DNA of 64,000 bases from Fasciolopsis buskii. Taxonomy: Eukaryota > Platyhelminthes > Trematoda > Plagiorchiida > Fasciolidae. The position numbers and the translations under genes were made by a program. The notes under the pieces are model-generated. The model was given only the letters and a program-made list of their open reading frames with translations, did not search any database and had not been told where the DNA came from. Position 1 is the first letter of the stretch. Each line of letters begins with the position of its first letter. The stretch lies in contig LUCM01009331.1 in the NCBI GenBank assembly GCA_008360955.1, forward strand, positions 160,099-224,098, given 5' to 3'. Shown here piece after piece: positions 21,942 through 33,661 of the stretch.

Positions 21942-22833
21942 ACCATGTAAATGCTGAGTGCACACATGATTTCCACCTCACAAAACAGTCATGAGAATAA
22001 ATTTAAAATGCAGGGCTTCTGGATATGTTAGTGTAGCAGAGGTGTTTATGTGTATTGGTCTCACGTAAACCGGACTAAAAAGACCCATTCCTCGGTATAT
22101 TGGAATTAGGAGTGATCTTACTTGACGAGTGAATGTGAAAACTGGAAACACGGAAACATAATAAAGGAGCAGCAGTAGAAATAGTGAAGCCTTCGCATTT
22201 AAGGGTACTTATCCCTGCTTTTTCAGTCGATAATTAACTGCTCAAGATAACCAGATGGAACTCGCAGTAAAAGAGATTCTCAGCAATTCATCCATTTTGA
22301 ACTTCTTAATGCCAACTCGGAGTCACATTTGTTCTCCTCGACTATCAGGCTAGAACCCCAGTCTCCTGACGGGCAAAAGAGATTCACAATGCATCCAATT
22401 ACTCAAAATTAAATCAGAAGTGTTGCCGTGGGCGAAAAGCTTGTTGAATTCGCTCAAAGTGTCTTTATAGCAGTTTTTCCCACCGAAGGAAAACAACAGT
22501 CAAACTCGCCGAGTGCTGACTGGATTCATTTCAATGATTGGTTATTATTTTCGACATTCCAACGGCAACAAAGTATGATACACACGTAGTCCTGATCTCA
22601 AGGTTACCAGTACGGGTCTATCGACAAGTGTGACATTCAACGAAGAGCAAAGTTAAACCAGAGGGATAACAGTGACTAGAGGTTGTGTCCTGTAGGCACT
22701 TATTATCATAGCATGAAGTACTGTGACCGTTTTTGAACATCTCAATCTCAGCTTGTTTTTCCGCTTAGTAGTGAGAAAGGTTCTCCTGAATTTATCCATG
22801 AAACCGGGTTCTCACCGCTAAACGCTGTTACGT

Positions 22834-22860
22834 AAACCAACCAGCCAACCAACCAACCAC
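22834..22860 (+). repeat. Short (CCAA)n simple repeat
   Basis: aaccaacc repeated units with one g interruption; a similar run occurs at about 51243-51266. Confidence 0.6.
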
Positions 22861-25800
22861 ACATAGACCTACAGGGACCCTCACATTCTCAACCCACTGG
22901 ATGTCCAGAATTCGACTCGTTCCCATAAACGGAGACTTCCGGTTCACTCTTGCGATCAAGAATATCGCTATTATTATCACATGATTCATTATGCACTATC
23001 AACGAGCCAATTTGTCAATGAAAAACAAGCAGGAATTGAAAAAAGTTTTGAAAGTCGAGGACAGAGTGTGCCTGTTGGTCACCAAAGAATTTTGATTTCA
23101 CTTTTTACCGCAAAGTGACTATTTTAATCCAAACTGGAGATGTTTTAGTCGGTTCCTGTAGTCAGTAAAACGTATAGACGTCTCGAAATATTTTGTTTGT
23201 AATATACTGGCCATGTTCCGATTCATTCTTACACTTCTCAATAGAATTAGCCACCTATAGCCGTCGGACAGCAAAGCCACTAAGTGAATTTAAATACGAC
23301 TAGTATCGATGGCGCTTGGCTAGCTCCGGTCACGGTTACAATCCTGCTGTTTATTAAATATCCGTCAATACCATGACAATTTCACATTGGAAATTTGTAG
23401 AACGGTAAATTAGTTTTTGTTTTTCCGACCACGGCACCATGGTGAATCTTCTTGTTCCTGCCAATCACGGTCCGTCAAGCAACCATGATATAATTTCCCA
23501 AAAGAATTAGTTTGCAGTAAGTCATAACAAAATCACTGAATGTCACATTTATTTTACACAAGTTTTGGCTTATTAAAGAATGTGATGCCATGGTAGAAGT
23601 TTCCACGCTTGTTCCGACAGATCATAACTGTCAGGTGACTTATAGAATAGCATTATTCATCTCATTTCACTCGGTACGTTCATGCTTCTATTTTTAGAAT
23701 TGACGCATTCTGACTGATTACATCTAGCCATTTTCATACCTTTGTGTCAGATTACTGGGAGTGACGTCCGTGGAAAGCAAGTTAGGTTCATAAAATCAGA
23801 CAGCGCGAAATCATCCAGTGTTCCAAATAGATGTTCGTTGACGAAGGTGAGTGATTTCCTTCTAGCCTAGTTTCAACTGCCGGCAGTTTTATTGGTGCTA
23901 TCAAACTCTGTGACTGACTTCCATGTTTCTTACGAAATCATCGAAAATGAAATCTATTATTTAATGACGTTTTGATGCAGCCTATGCACTTTTCATCTCG
24001 TTTTCTTAGAAACACCGTACCATTGAGATTATGGAGGAAATTCGTACACTCGGTGGTGCGTGAGGACCACGCGTCGATTGTCACCTGCGTTATTAGTGCC
24101 CTGTGGTTATCTTATCAACCGAATCTTACGGGGACCCTTGGCAAACATAGAACACGCGTATTTTTGCCACTTGATTTGCTCCAATTATGTTAACACAAAA
24201 TTAGGCCTCTAGCTGGATTGCCCGAGGCAGCATGAACAAATTGTTTTGCCCGGTTTTGCTTGCTCAAATCCATTTCCGCTGATCAGTTAGTTGTCAAAAG
24301 TTTTGTCATCTATTATTCCTGGACAAATTTACATAGAAACATGAATACCTCCTTGTTCATTCAAGCGCTCCGGAATCAAAGTGTCATCAACTAAGCGGGT
24401 AGGCAGTCAGTTAGAGCTTTCATCCTCATTGGCCAACTCTGATCTATTCTAGTACTATAAAGATTGCAAAGCTTGCAGGTGCTCACAGCTGCTGTCACTA
24501 AATCAGGCATTGTCTACGCAAAACAGTCAGTCGGATTCCACCGATCTCAGAACTTTTACCCTCAGAAGTACTTTACCCGTGGTTTACACGCTCAAATGTG
24601 CGTGAAAAATGAACTGTACTGGCCAAACAAATGCAGCCGCACGATCCGACTCCAAAACGAACTCCTTAAGGGATTCGACAAAAAATGATCTTAATTTGCC
24701 AAACAGCAAGAATCGGCGGACATGTGAGACACCGTTATTTTTTGGATGTTGAACTGTTATTGATGATGCAACACCAACTTAATATGGTCAAAACATTTCA
24801 CATATTCAAAACACACAAAAAACGGCAAATTGCGGGGGTCTGATATGGCAATAAAAGTGAAATGTTGGTATGCATTGCCATATCCGTATGCGACAGCATA
24901 AGGATAAGAGAATAAGATTCCCGAGAACCACTTGACTGGTTTCGCGGTAGTAAAGCTAACATGCCTTATGCACTCCCATTATTCCTGACCACTCATTGTT
25001 TATGACAGTGAGACCTACGCGTTCGTTTTTTGTTGTGAATTTTCACCTACGTATAAACTGTGACGTTACCTGTCGTCTTTAGTGCGCACTGTGTGGGATG
25101 CAACAAAACTATTCTCGAAATTGGTCTTGTGATTCTGGCTTCTTTTTCAGTCAGTCCCATAAAAAGATTATTTGAAATCACCGTTTTAGACAACATGAAA
25201 GACTGCATTCTATAATGGAATGCAGTTGTTACGTCTCATTCTTGTTTTCACCACTAGGAGAGTGAATGGATGTTGACTCCATTTATGGATCCCTCTGTAA
25301 TTCGTCGTAAGTTTCTCGCCAGCTGAGAATAGCTAAACTTCAGAAAGAGAACACACAAGTCCAAAGTATGGTTTCGTTGCAAGCAGAACTATTTGTTCAC
25401 GGATGAGCAGACGTAATTTCTCCGAAAACTCACGAACAGCTACACGGAGTCTTTAATGACCTATTGCTTCTAATGTGATTCTGATAAGAACCTAAAAAAT
25501 AAATGGGCAGATTTGGGAATAATTGGATAAAAGAATGTTGGTAAGACAAGGCTGACAAGTGAAAGCAAACGAAAACTCGACTGCGTAGTTTCGAGGAAAC
25601 TTTGTCCTTCCATCAGCATGCAACGCTTACCGCTTAGGACAGAAAACAGCGACTGCTCCCTATATTGAATTGCAAAAACAGAAAAAAACAGTCAAATCTG
25701 CGGAAATCAACCATCATAAATCTCTATGAAGTGGGACAAAAATCTATGCTCACAAAACTTCTAGATAGTAACTTCATGTAAATTATACTTAGTTACCAAG

Positions 25801-27541
25801 ACAGATTATCTTCTCTCCAATTAGAGTTCAGGCTCAAGAAAAAGCAAAATTACCAATTCATAATTAGAATGAGAACACGATTTGTTTGTAAATCCGTTTG
25901 CGCAACTTCCTTACGCATGAAATTATCAGATTTTTAGTTCCGCGGCAAAACGTTCAGTCAATTCAAAGGTTGGAGAGAATTTCCACATTTAAATGGATTG
26001 ATAAAACATCACCTTCGCTCTTATTTGTGCATCTGAAACCAACGAGGGAAAGATGAGTTGCAACGCCTGAGAGAATGGATGCGATTCTCGATACCTTGGG
26101 ATATTTCACCATTTTCGAATCTTCAACCAACCGGGGATTAATTTAACCGATCAAGTGAAGTATTAATTGAAACCAATTTCTGTGGAATTTCAATGGATAA
26201 GGATCTCAAGGGCACCGATGCACTCGGCAGGCAAATCACAAGCAGAGGGCTGATATCCAGCGGGTAGCATTTTTGCGTAATTTGTGTCTAATAGATTCTA
26301 TTTGACGGGAAGTCCTGCAACTTCTCTGACGTTTCACAAGTGAATAGCTATCAGTGATCTCATTTAAAACCAACCTGCCTCATTAAAGTTCAAGATAGCC
26401 TTGCTGTACATCTATCATGAATTTGTTTAAACTTGCCGACTTCACTGTGTGTGTGTCCAAACTGCACCGTTCTGTGTCGTGCTGAGTTGTGCTGTTATCT
26501 TGTGCTAACTTCGCTCATCGACCGGTTTTGGCAGTCTAATCTACGAAAACTATCGACCACCTGTTGATAACTGTTAGTTAATATGTTTTCTCGGTTCTCA
26601 TATCATCAACATCGTCAAATGTGTGCTGAAACCCTATTATCTATCAGCTGTCAATTTTTTCCTCGCTATGTCAGTCCGACATACAATACCGGAAAAGACA
26701 AAAACCACATACTCAGGTAAGACATCCTATTGACCACCAATCACGTTCCACTTGATACGATTTGTGCTACTGACGAAAAGCTGATACCCCGTTATTCGTG
26801 TGTGTTGAAGTAACAGAATGCGAACAAAAGTTTGTAGAATTACAGATTTCGATGAATTAGGATTCAATATTGATTAGCTGGAACGACCAGGAGCCTGAAG
26901 TAAACAATAGTTCACGCAGGTATCAAACATTACCAAAACATAAACACTTTTGTAGTCAAATTAAGAGAACAGATTGGTGCAGCATAACTTTTATTCAATG
27001 CATTCAACAATAAGTAAACAGTCGTCCATTGCCTGGTATGATGAAGCCTAAAGTGTGAAAATCTGGGCAGACAAACGAAAGCTAAAGGTAACTTTTAAAA
27101 CAGATGACCAGTTCTAGCCAGGTTAAGCTGTTCGTCTGAAAATCGACAAACCAATTCGAACGAGAGTGACAAGTTCGCGTTAAACAATCCTCAAGTGAAG
27201 CACGAACAAGGCGCAAGCAGAAGTCATCTTAATGTCTCAGACACCCATTTAAATTATTATCTATCACCGTGTCAGTCATAAGTAGTATAGCAGAAAATTA
27301 CTGAAAATCTGCACAATAGCTCAAGTATGGTGGTTGAAACTAAAACCGCAAATTTGTGCTGACCGTCCAACTCCACTGTATAGACAGTTAAATAATTTCT
27401 TTCGGAATGTAGTTGTTTCAGGAAGTGTCAAATTATAGTTGATTGTCTTAGGCACATATTCCACGTTAAATGTTGGGTATAAGGAAGTAAATATAGGCCA
27501 ATTAAGCTTCGTTCTTTATCAAAGTTCCCGGAGCAGGGAAT
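22861..27541. other. Gene-poor stretch
   Basis: Only weak candidates: a short exon-like segment at 23972-24060 (plus, acceptor ctcgttttcttag) and the locus at 24479. No repeats recognised between. Confidence 0.3.
24479..24688 (+). CDS. Exon-like segment, frame undecided
   Basis: Fair acceptor (gcaaagcttgcag). Phase 2 reads CSQLLSLNQALSTQ and LPVVYTLKCA to a stop at 24603; phase 0 is open to 24688 and is basic. No decisive donor. Confidence 0.2.
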   Translation: MLTAAVTKSGIVYAKQSVGFHRSQNFYPQKYFTRGLHAQMCVKNELYWPNKCSRTIRLQNELLKGFDKK

Positions 27542-27937
27542 ATGCCGTTCACTCCTTTTTCCACTTGGCCTCCTTTCCAACAGTGGACGAACCTTAAAAA
27601 TGGCCTTCAGCTCTTTTCCAAATTCTTCTTTTGCTTTGTACTTAAACTGCTACCAAATAGAAAATTGATAGTGGGTAAAGCACAAACGAAACTGTCATTT
27701 CATTTAATAAGTGTAAAGCAGTCTCCACTGATTCAGATCGGTATCTGTTGTAATCAGCATATGACAATGCGAATTTCATTTAGAGGGGCAACATATAGAG
27801 TTCCATTATCATATTTGATGTACCTAGTAGAACAGTGTCAGTTTTGCAGTCTTATTAATAATGTCTTATATAAGCAACGTATTAACAGAAGTCCGAAACG
27901 GTTATTCGGGAACTTGACCAGTAAATATAACTCATAA
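27542..27937 (+). CDS. 131-codon ORF, uncertain
   Basis: One of the longer open frames in the window, starting with an ATG (MPFTPFSTWPPFQQW) and hydrophobic. No splice sites, motif or polyadenylation signal were tied to it. Length alone makes it slightly better than chance. Confidence 0.2.
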   Translation: MPFTPFSTWPPFQQWTNLKNGLQLFSKFFFCFVLKLLPNRKLIVGKAQTKLSFHLISVKQSPLIQIGICCNQHMTMRISFRGATYRVPLSYLMYLVEQCQFCSLINNVLYKQRINRSPKRLFGNLTSKYNS

Positions 27938-28078
27938 ATTTCTCAATGAAGCATATGAAAAACATGCATAGTGCTTGCGAAGAACAGAGTAAAACAAGTT
28001 GATACGTTCGCATTGCGGATCACTTTGCAACGGTGCAAATTTCGTGCACATGATAACCCCATTCAGCACTAAACTTAG

Positions 28079-28192
28079 CCTATGGCCATCTGTTGTTTAT
28101 CAGAGCGACGCGGAATGTTGGTCTCCAAAACAGAACTACAGTTATCACCCGGGCGCAGCTGACCAGCGTTTACCCAACTTAATTTGGATCAG
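28079..28192 (+). CDS. Plus-strand exon candidate (phase 2 to 2)
   Basis: Acceptor tcagcactaaacttag, donor ATCAG/gtgcag. Reads LWPSVVYQSDAECWSPKQNY, ending NLIWI. A phase-1 frame is also attractive (YGHLLFIRATRNVG) but stops before the donor. Unknown. Confidence 0.35.
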
Positions 28193-28659
28193 GTGCAGTA
28201 TGCAGTCCTCCAGTTAAAACTGCGCAAGTTTTACCGATAGGACTGTTCGTGTGCATCAACTAACGAGATCAGCTTTGTAAGCATCGGTCATTTCCAGAAT
28301 ACATATCCACTATTTTTTATCACGCTTAGTCAGACGCGCTGCTAAATCGGGTGTATACTAAATATTTTTTACTTTTTCATCCCTTATCTTCCCGTGTGCT
28401 CACCATTTCTAGCGATCCTGGAGGAATGGAGTGAATATCCCATTAGTAGTGGGCCGAGTAAATGGGAGCTAATTAAATGGCATGTTCCAAATGACAATGT
28501 GGCATCCGCACCCACTTCGAAATGCTACTTTCCACGACATTTTAGTGTGATATATATATGATTCGTGTAATTCACATTCCCGGCCAGTATTTGGATCTTT
28601 ATTCAACAATATCGATTTGTGAACGACCAAACAATAATCAGTAGCCGAATGTTTACGGT

Positions 28660-29127
28660 GTGGTGACCTTCGTAATTAATATTTGCAAAGGAATCCATTA
28701 TTTGTTTCGAAGGAAAAACTGCCCATTTTGTGTGAACCGAATGCAATCTTCGTTCTTTCACATCGTTCTAAATCACCAATCTAACATGCATGTGTGTATG
28801 TGCGCTGCATCCTTGTGTTCGCTAGGTTCACGGCTATGCACGAGTCCAGCGAGGAACAAAGAAAATCCGTCAAATAAAGTTAGACGAGTCGCAATTGAAG
28901 GATTAGTGCATCAAAGACGGTGTTCATCGACGGTTCTAGTTTGTCGACACCGGAATGTTACGGAAAATGTGGAGTTCCTAATACAGGAAAAAATACGCAG
29001 CCTTTATAAGTTTATTTCCGAAAAAATCACAGCAACGATTGTAATAGTCCAGATTTCACGAATCACGCACCAATTTTTATCTAAATTGAAGCTCAAAACT
29101 ATTAGCTTGTTCACGAGGAGTATTTGA
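28660..29127 (+). CDS. 155-codon ORF, uncertain
   Basis: Second longest open frame in the window. Starts with GTG, not ATG, and crosses an acceptor-like site (gtgttcgctag, about 28826) after which two other frames are also open for 16-26 codons. Basic and hydrophobic; no recognised motif. Confidence 0.25.
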   Translation: MVTFVINICKGIHYLFRRKNCPFCVNRMQSSFFHIVLNHQSNMHVCMCAASLCSLGSRLCTSPARNKENPSNKVRRVAIEGLVHQRRCSSTVLVCRHRNVTENVEFLIQEKIRSLYKFISEKITATIVIVQISRITHQFLSKLKLKTISLFTRSI

Positions 29128-29176
29128 TTGTTCCAAAACCGGACTGCAGATTTGCATAGAATGTTCTGTCATCCAC

Positions 29177-29274
29177 CTGTTCGGCCACGTGAGGTGTGGA
29201 ACAGTTACGGTATGAGCCCTTTCTAATTCGGACTACACTGAATTGAAAACGACTTTGATTCATTGAGAAATCAC
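29177..29274 (-). CDS. Minus-strand exon candidate (phase 1 to 0)
   Basis: Donor GAACAG/gtggat is fair; acceptor gctcagtgcag is weak. Thirty-two residues with an NCS site and beta-like pattern (SRFQFSVVRIRKGSYRNCS). Confidence 0.3.
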
Positions 29275-30384
29275 CTGCACTGAGCGTTTGGCTGACTCGT
29301 CGGTATTTGCATGCGAATATCGAGATGTTACTTATGTCACAATAGCAAGAAAATAGCCCATTGGTCACCTAAAGGAATTAAAAATTGTTGTTTTCAGACA
29401 ACTAAAGATTTGATTTTGGGCCATCCCTAGTTTTCGACCTAACTACTCACCAAATTAGCTCGGCAAAATAGAAGTACGAAGGGGATCCATTCCTCACCTT
29501 TCAGATTAAGTTTTACTAGAGGTCCGTAGTGGGCGAACTGCACTTACTGTCCCTTGAAAAATTTACGCCAGTATGACTTAATCTGATTTTTTTTTAAAAA
29601 ACTAGAAATGTTGTGAAATGGAATGGGAGCCAAAAATAATGCAAAATCGAATTTTACCTCTCTTTAACGGAACTATTTGTAAGAATTAAAATCTTGACAA
29701 TGTAAACAGATGCAACATTTCTGTGTGCACAGGTCCATGCAATTTAATGAAATAAAATACATTACAATGATCATAATCCAATATTGTCGGCATAGTTTGC
29801 CCGACCATTCCATTATAAACTCCATTGTTCGGAAAGTATATATATATACACATATTTGCATATACAATGCAGTGTATATTTAAACAAAGACGTGTGAGTA
29901 ATATGGTTTCGTAACCTCACAATTTTCGTTAGAATATAAATTCATCTAGGTTGGTGTCACCACGCACGTCTGCATTTGCGTTCTCCTTGAGGGCGTATTT
30001 GCATCCCTTGAATGTACGTGTTTAGCCCCCACGTATGGGCCGCATTCCAAAACTCCGTTTGACATCGCCGTCACTAATGGAGAAGAAGAGAAATTTAGTA
30101 GACAAATTTGGAAGGAAAAACACCACGTACGATTGCAAATAACAGGCGCTTCGTCCCGGTTCCGAGAAAATCACAGAGCTTACCAACAAAAGAAATGTAG
30201 TGCATTTATTAAGTCAATTTTTGCTGGTCCACTTAAAATCTTCAAGCTGCTGCATTCGAATATGGAGCAGGAATTCAGCCGTTATTGAGCGCAAGCATTG
30301 TTCGCATAAGCACTTTAGATTCTTCCTCTGAACTAGGTTCTTAAACAACATTGAAAACTTTGTGTTCCGCCTGTCACTCCCTAG

Positions 30385-30639
30385 ATGAATTATTTGACCA
30401 AGATGTTGAATTCGACGAACGTATCTATCGCCATTGGAAGCTTTGCTTCGCTCCCAAAAGGATCGAGAATAGCTTTCTTTCCTCCTGATTGCATTCACCC
30501 TATTCAACTCGATGCTTTTGCCATTAGCCACTTGGGTTCCGGCCGGGCAATCGTGAATCAGGCATTTAGGGAATTGGCATCAAATAACTCAACTGCACGT
30601 TTCCAGTTCAAACGTAACAATTTGGGAAGAGGAATGTAA
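30385..30639 (+). CDS. Plus-strand terminal exon candidate
   Basis: Good acceptor (gcctgtcactccctag). Phase 0 is open for 84 residues (NSTNVSIAIGSFASLPKGSR, AFFPPDCIHPIQLDAF) to a stop at 30637-30639, followed at once by AATAAA (30644-30649). Two NST sites suggest a secreted or surface protein. It could also be a first coding exon, since it starts with ATG. Family not recognised. Confidence 0.45.
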   Translation: MNYLTKMLNSTNVSIAIGSFASLPKGSRIAFFPPDCIHPIQLDAFAISHLGSGRAIVNQAFRELASNNSTARFQFKRNNLGRGM

Positions 30640-30643
30640 AAGA

Positions 30644-30649
30644 AATAAA
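30644..30649 (+). promoter_or_regulatory. AATAAA polyadenylation signal
   Basis: Perfect hexamer five bases after the stop of the 30385-30639 exon. Confidence 0.4.
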
Positions 30650-30974
30650 ACCGAGTTAACTGGTTAACTGGTGCCATCCTCGTAGAGCATAATATTTGGC
30701 TTGTCACGACAGAAATTCATTCAAGAAATTTTGAGATTTTGATCACCACACCCGGAAGAACCTGTAAAGTTTATGTCCAGCGAATGCTTTTTCCTTTCTT
30801 GTAATCCCAATGACAGGCAATAAATACAGGCATTTAAGCACTCTCGTCCTTATTCGAGGCCTCATCTACCGAGGTAAAGCCATTTTTGCATGGGAAATGC
30901 GGCTGTCAAAATTACCAATTCTGTTCTGAATTGGCCTTTTTCTTGTCTATTTTCTTTTTTGAGGGGTCTCTTAC

Positions 30975-31012
30975 CACAGACGAATGTGTTATCTTTCACT
31001 TCACTTACCCGA
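30975..31012 (-). CDS. Minus-strand small exon, 38 nt (phase 2 to 1)
   Basis: Acceptor gttgcatccctacag and ideal donor CTGTG/gtaagag. Only one frame is open: RVSEVKDNTFVC. Isolated; no neighbour assigned. Confidence 0.4.
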
Positions 31013-32260
31013 CTGTAGGGATGCAACGACTCTTCGTAAGAAGTACACAAGCTAATCTTTTGAGGGTACGCCAGTTACTTTGTCAAAAGACGCAAGCAAT
31101 TATCTTGTGTTGGACAAAACAGAGTTCTTATGGTGTACACACTCCTCTGTTACATGTTGTCTGAAACCCGAAAATCTATGGGAAAATCTTTTTTTAGACT
31201 GTACGGTGCATAGATGTACCGTGAAGCTTTTTCTACAAAAACCAATGACCTGAACCATTTGTTTATCGATCCAAAGTTTGTCATGCAGGCAAGTCCGTGA
31301 ATTGTTTTGACTTAAGGCTCGGTATTATAAAAAATAGGCCACTGAAATAAAAACGCGATATACTCGAGAGTCTTTGGAAATAGGTTTAGAGTCAAGGTGA
31401 TTGTTACCAGATTTTATCGGTTATGGGACGACATTCCGTATGACATTTAACCTTCAGATAAAATGACACTGTTTGTAGAGAAAACCCCGTGAATGTTCTG
31501 TCATCGGAATGTCGAATGCGACTTATACGATTTCCATCTGCTCGTGCGTGCAAAAGACGATCGATGAACACTGATAAGTAAAATTCTAGCAGCCTATAAA
31601 ACTGCGAAGTACTTTTATCTTTAAAACCTCACTTCTGCCATCGTTTAGCAGCAACAAAACTGCTCAGCTACGGTAAAAATAATCCCAAAAACGTCACAAT
31701 ACACTCAGTTGTCAGAATGTGATACAAAGTCTGCACGTTTCGTCTCGTTCCTTTACTGTTGGGGTACTGTTCAGCAATTTAGCAAACTACATATATCCCG
31801 GGCATGACTGAGTCCTGTGAAAGTTTCCGCGGACTAAGTAGGACTGATCTACTAAGTATGGGTACAGTACACACGCCTAAACTGAAGTTGCATATGCTGC
31901 TCTTTTCCTTGAAATATATCTAATCTGAGAAGTCTAGCTTTGTCTCTTAGTTTGATTTTCATATCATTAAATCGTCATAACCACTGCGACTAAAAATGTT
32001 CCTTAGTTAGCCATAACAGTGTCCACTAAAAAGCAATTTCACAATTCCGGCCTGACCCGTGTACAAAGAAGCACAGTGGAAGATTTAAGAATTTCTAGAA
32101 TGTATAGTTTTTCAAACCGCTCCCGCTGAATGAGACTAGCACTATCTGAAGCTATGTGAATGAACGGATGAGTAATGTAGGCTCCAAACCAGAATTGTGC
32201 CCCGGTAAATTTTCAAATGTAAACAGCCTACCACATTAGTTGGTGCTTTTTGACTTTCAG

Positions 32261-32431
32261 CGTCCCGAAGAACAGGACTTAAAGGATTCTACTTGCCTTG
32301 TTTTTTACACGCCTGTGAGGTACACACAGGTGATCACTGATTTTCCGTTGGCCATTCAGTACGGAAGGGCTCCAGCCTACCGATCATACTTAACACGGAG
32401 CCAAGTTACTGGTACATTCACCCACAGATAA
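32261..32431 (+). CDS. Plus-strand terminal exon candidate
   Basis: Excellent acceptor (gctttttgactttcag). Phase 0 reads RPEEQDLKDSTCLVFYTPVR to a stop after 56 residues; a donor GTGAG/gtacac would end it after TPVR instead. AATAAA lies at 32535-32540, about 105 nt after the stop. Confidence 0.42.
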   Translation, partial: RPEEQDLKDSTCLVFYTPVRYTQVITDFPLAIQYGRAPAYRSYLTRSQVTGTFTHR

Positions 32432-33083
32432 ACCAAGGTCAATCCAATGGACGATGTCTAGAATGACTAGGCGAACAGAGGGAAACAATGGAGACTTTTT
32501 TAATAGTTCACGCAGCTGAAATCTGCCTTTAAGAAATAAAGCACAATGCATCAAGAGTATTTCATCGACCCGAATTTGGTTTTGGGTAGAAGAGTTTCTA
32601 CGAAATTAGGCCTAGTTTAAGGGTCATAAAACAATTATAATCCTTTAAATTTTTTTACACTTATTTGGGTACACTGTACAAGTACCATCAGCGTCAATTT
32701 TTGTTGATACAAAAAGGCGCAAATACCCTGACAGTGTCGTCGCCAAGTACTATACTGAATGAGACCTGATCGGGCAGAGGCATTCTTGAACCGAACAGTA
32801 AACACTATTGCTCACATATTATTACCAACAGATCAAACGTTTCATAGCGTTCAGGGTCGGCCTGATTTCGAGCTCAGAGTGTGATTGATAAGGACGAAGT
32901 TGCATACTGTTAAAGCAAGGATTGAAATAACCCCACAAGAATGACAACTGCCACACATCGCCCGTCTCATGTATTCATCACACACTGTAGTGAATTCAAG
33001 GGCAAGTATGTTTTCAAGTGTAAAGCGAAATCCCTTCTTAAAGCCACTTCTAATAAGCCGGACAACACTTAGTCCACTTCCCG

Positions 33084-33109
33084 CACACACACACACACAC
33101 ACACACACA
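33084..33109 (+). repeat. (CA)13 microsatellite
   Basis: Uninterrupted CA dinucleotide run. Confidence 0.95.
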
Positions 33110-33460
33110 AGCAAGCACAATCAGTAAAAAACAGTGGTTTTGCAGTTAGAGACATAAAAAGTTATGATTCTATTGGCTCGTTAATTTTTACAACGAAAAG
33201 TTCACCTTCTGCGTGAAATCATTTTGATACGAAAAACTAATGTGGACTTGGTAACTTTTAGAATTCCGTGCACAGCAACTTGTTTCAAGTTTACACTGAA
33301 CAAGCAAAACCTTCTATTGTGAATCTGTCACTAAAATAAAGGACATTTGTAACAGACATCGGTCTCTTAGTGTGTCCACATAATCGAAATAGAACTCGAA
33401 CCTCCTGGAGAAGCAAACAACAAAATCGGTAAACAACTTTTGACTAGTTGCGCTACTCAC

Positions 33461-33551
33461 TGGGTTCCCTTCTATGATGCGGTGCTTTCGTATGGTGAAT
33501 TTGTTGCTTGTACAGTCGATTACTTTTCTTTGATTCTGGATGTTACAAAGT
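33461..33551 (-). CDS. Minus-strand exon candidate (phase 2 to 0)
   Basis: Acceptor follows a very T-rich tract (the A-rich run at 33563-33601 on plus) and reads ggtataactag; donor ACCCA/gtgagt is strong. Thirty residues (LCNIQNQRKVIDCTSNKF, HRIIEGNP) with two cysteines. Confidence 0.4.
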
Positions 33552-33562
33552 CTAGTTATACC

Positions 33563-33601
33563 AAAAAAACAAAAAAAAAACAAAAAAAAACAAAAACAAA
33601 A
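33563..33601 (+). repeat. A-rich low-complexity run (A7CA10C-type)
   Basis: Runs of A broken by single C. It may be a SINE/LINE tail or simply the minus-strand polypyrimidine tract of the exon at 33461-33551. Confidence 0.8.
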
Positions 33602-33661
33602 CTGTCCGTTGAAGAACAGCAGCATGGAGTTAAGCGGTGACCTACATGAACTCAGCATGGA

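Noticed and set aside
33314..33658. 114-codon minus ORF
   Set aside because: Its N-terminal half is the translation of the A/T homopolymer run (FFLFFFCFF type). Only the bounded exon 33461-33551 is kept.
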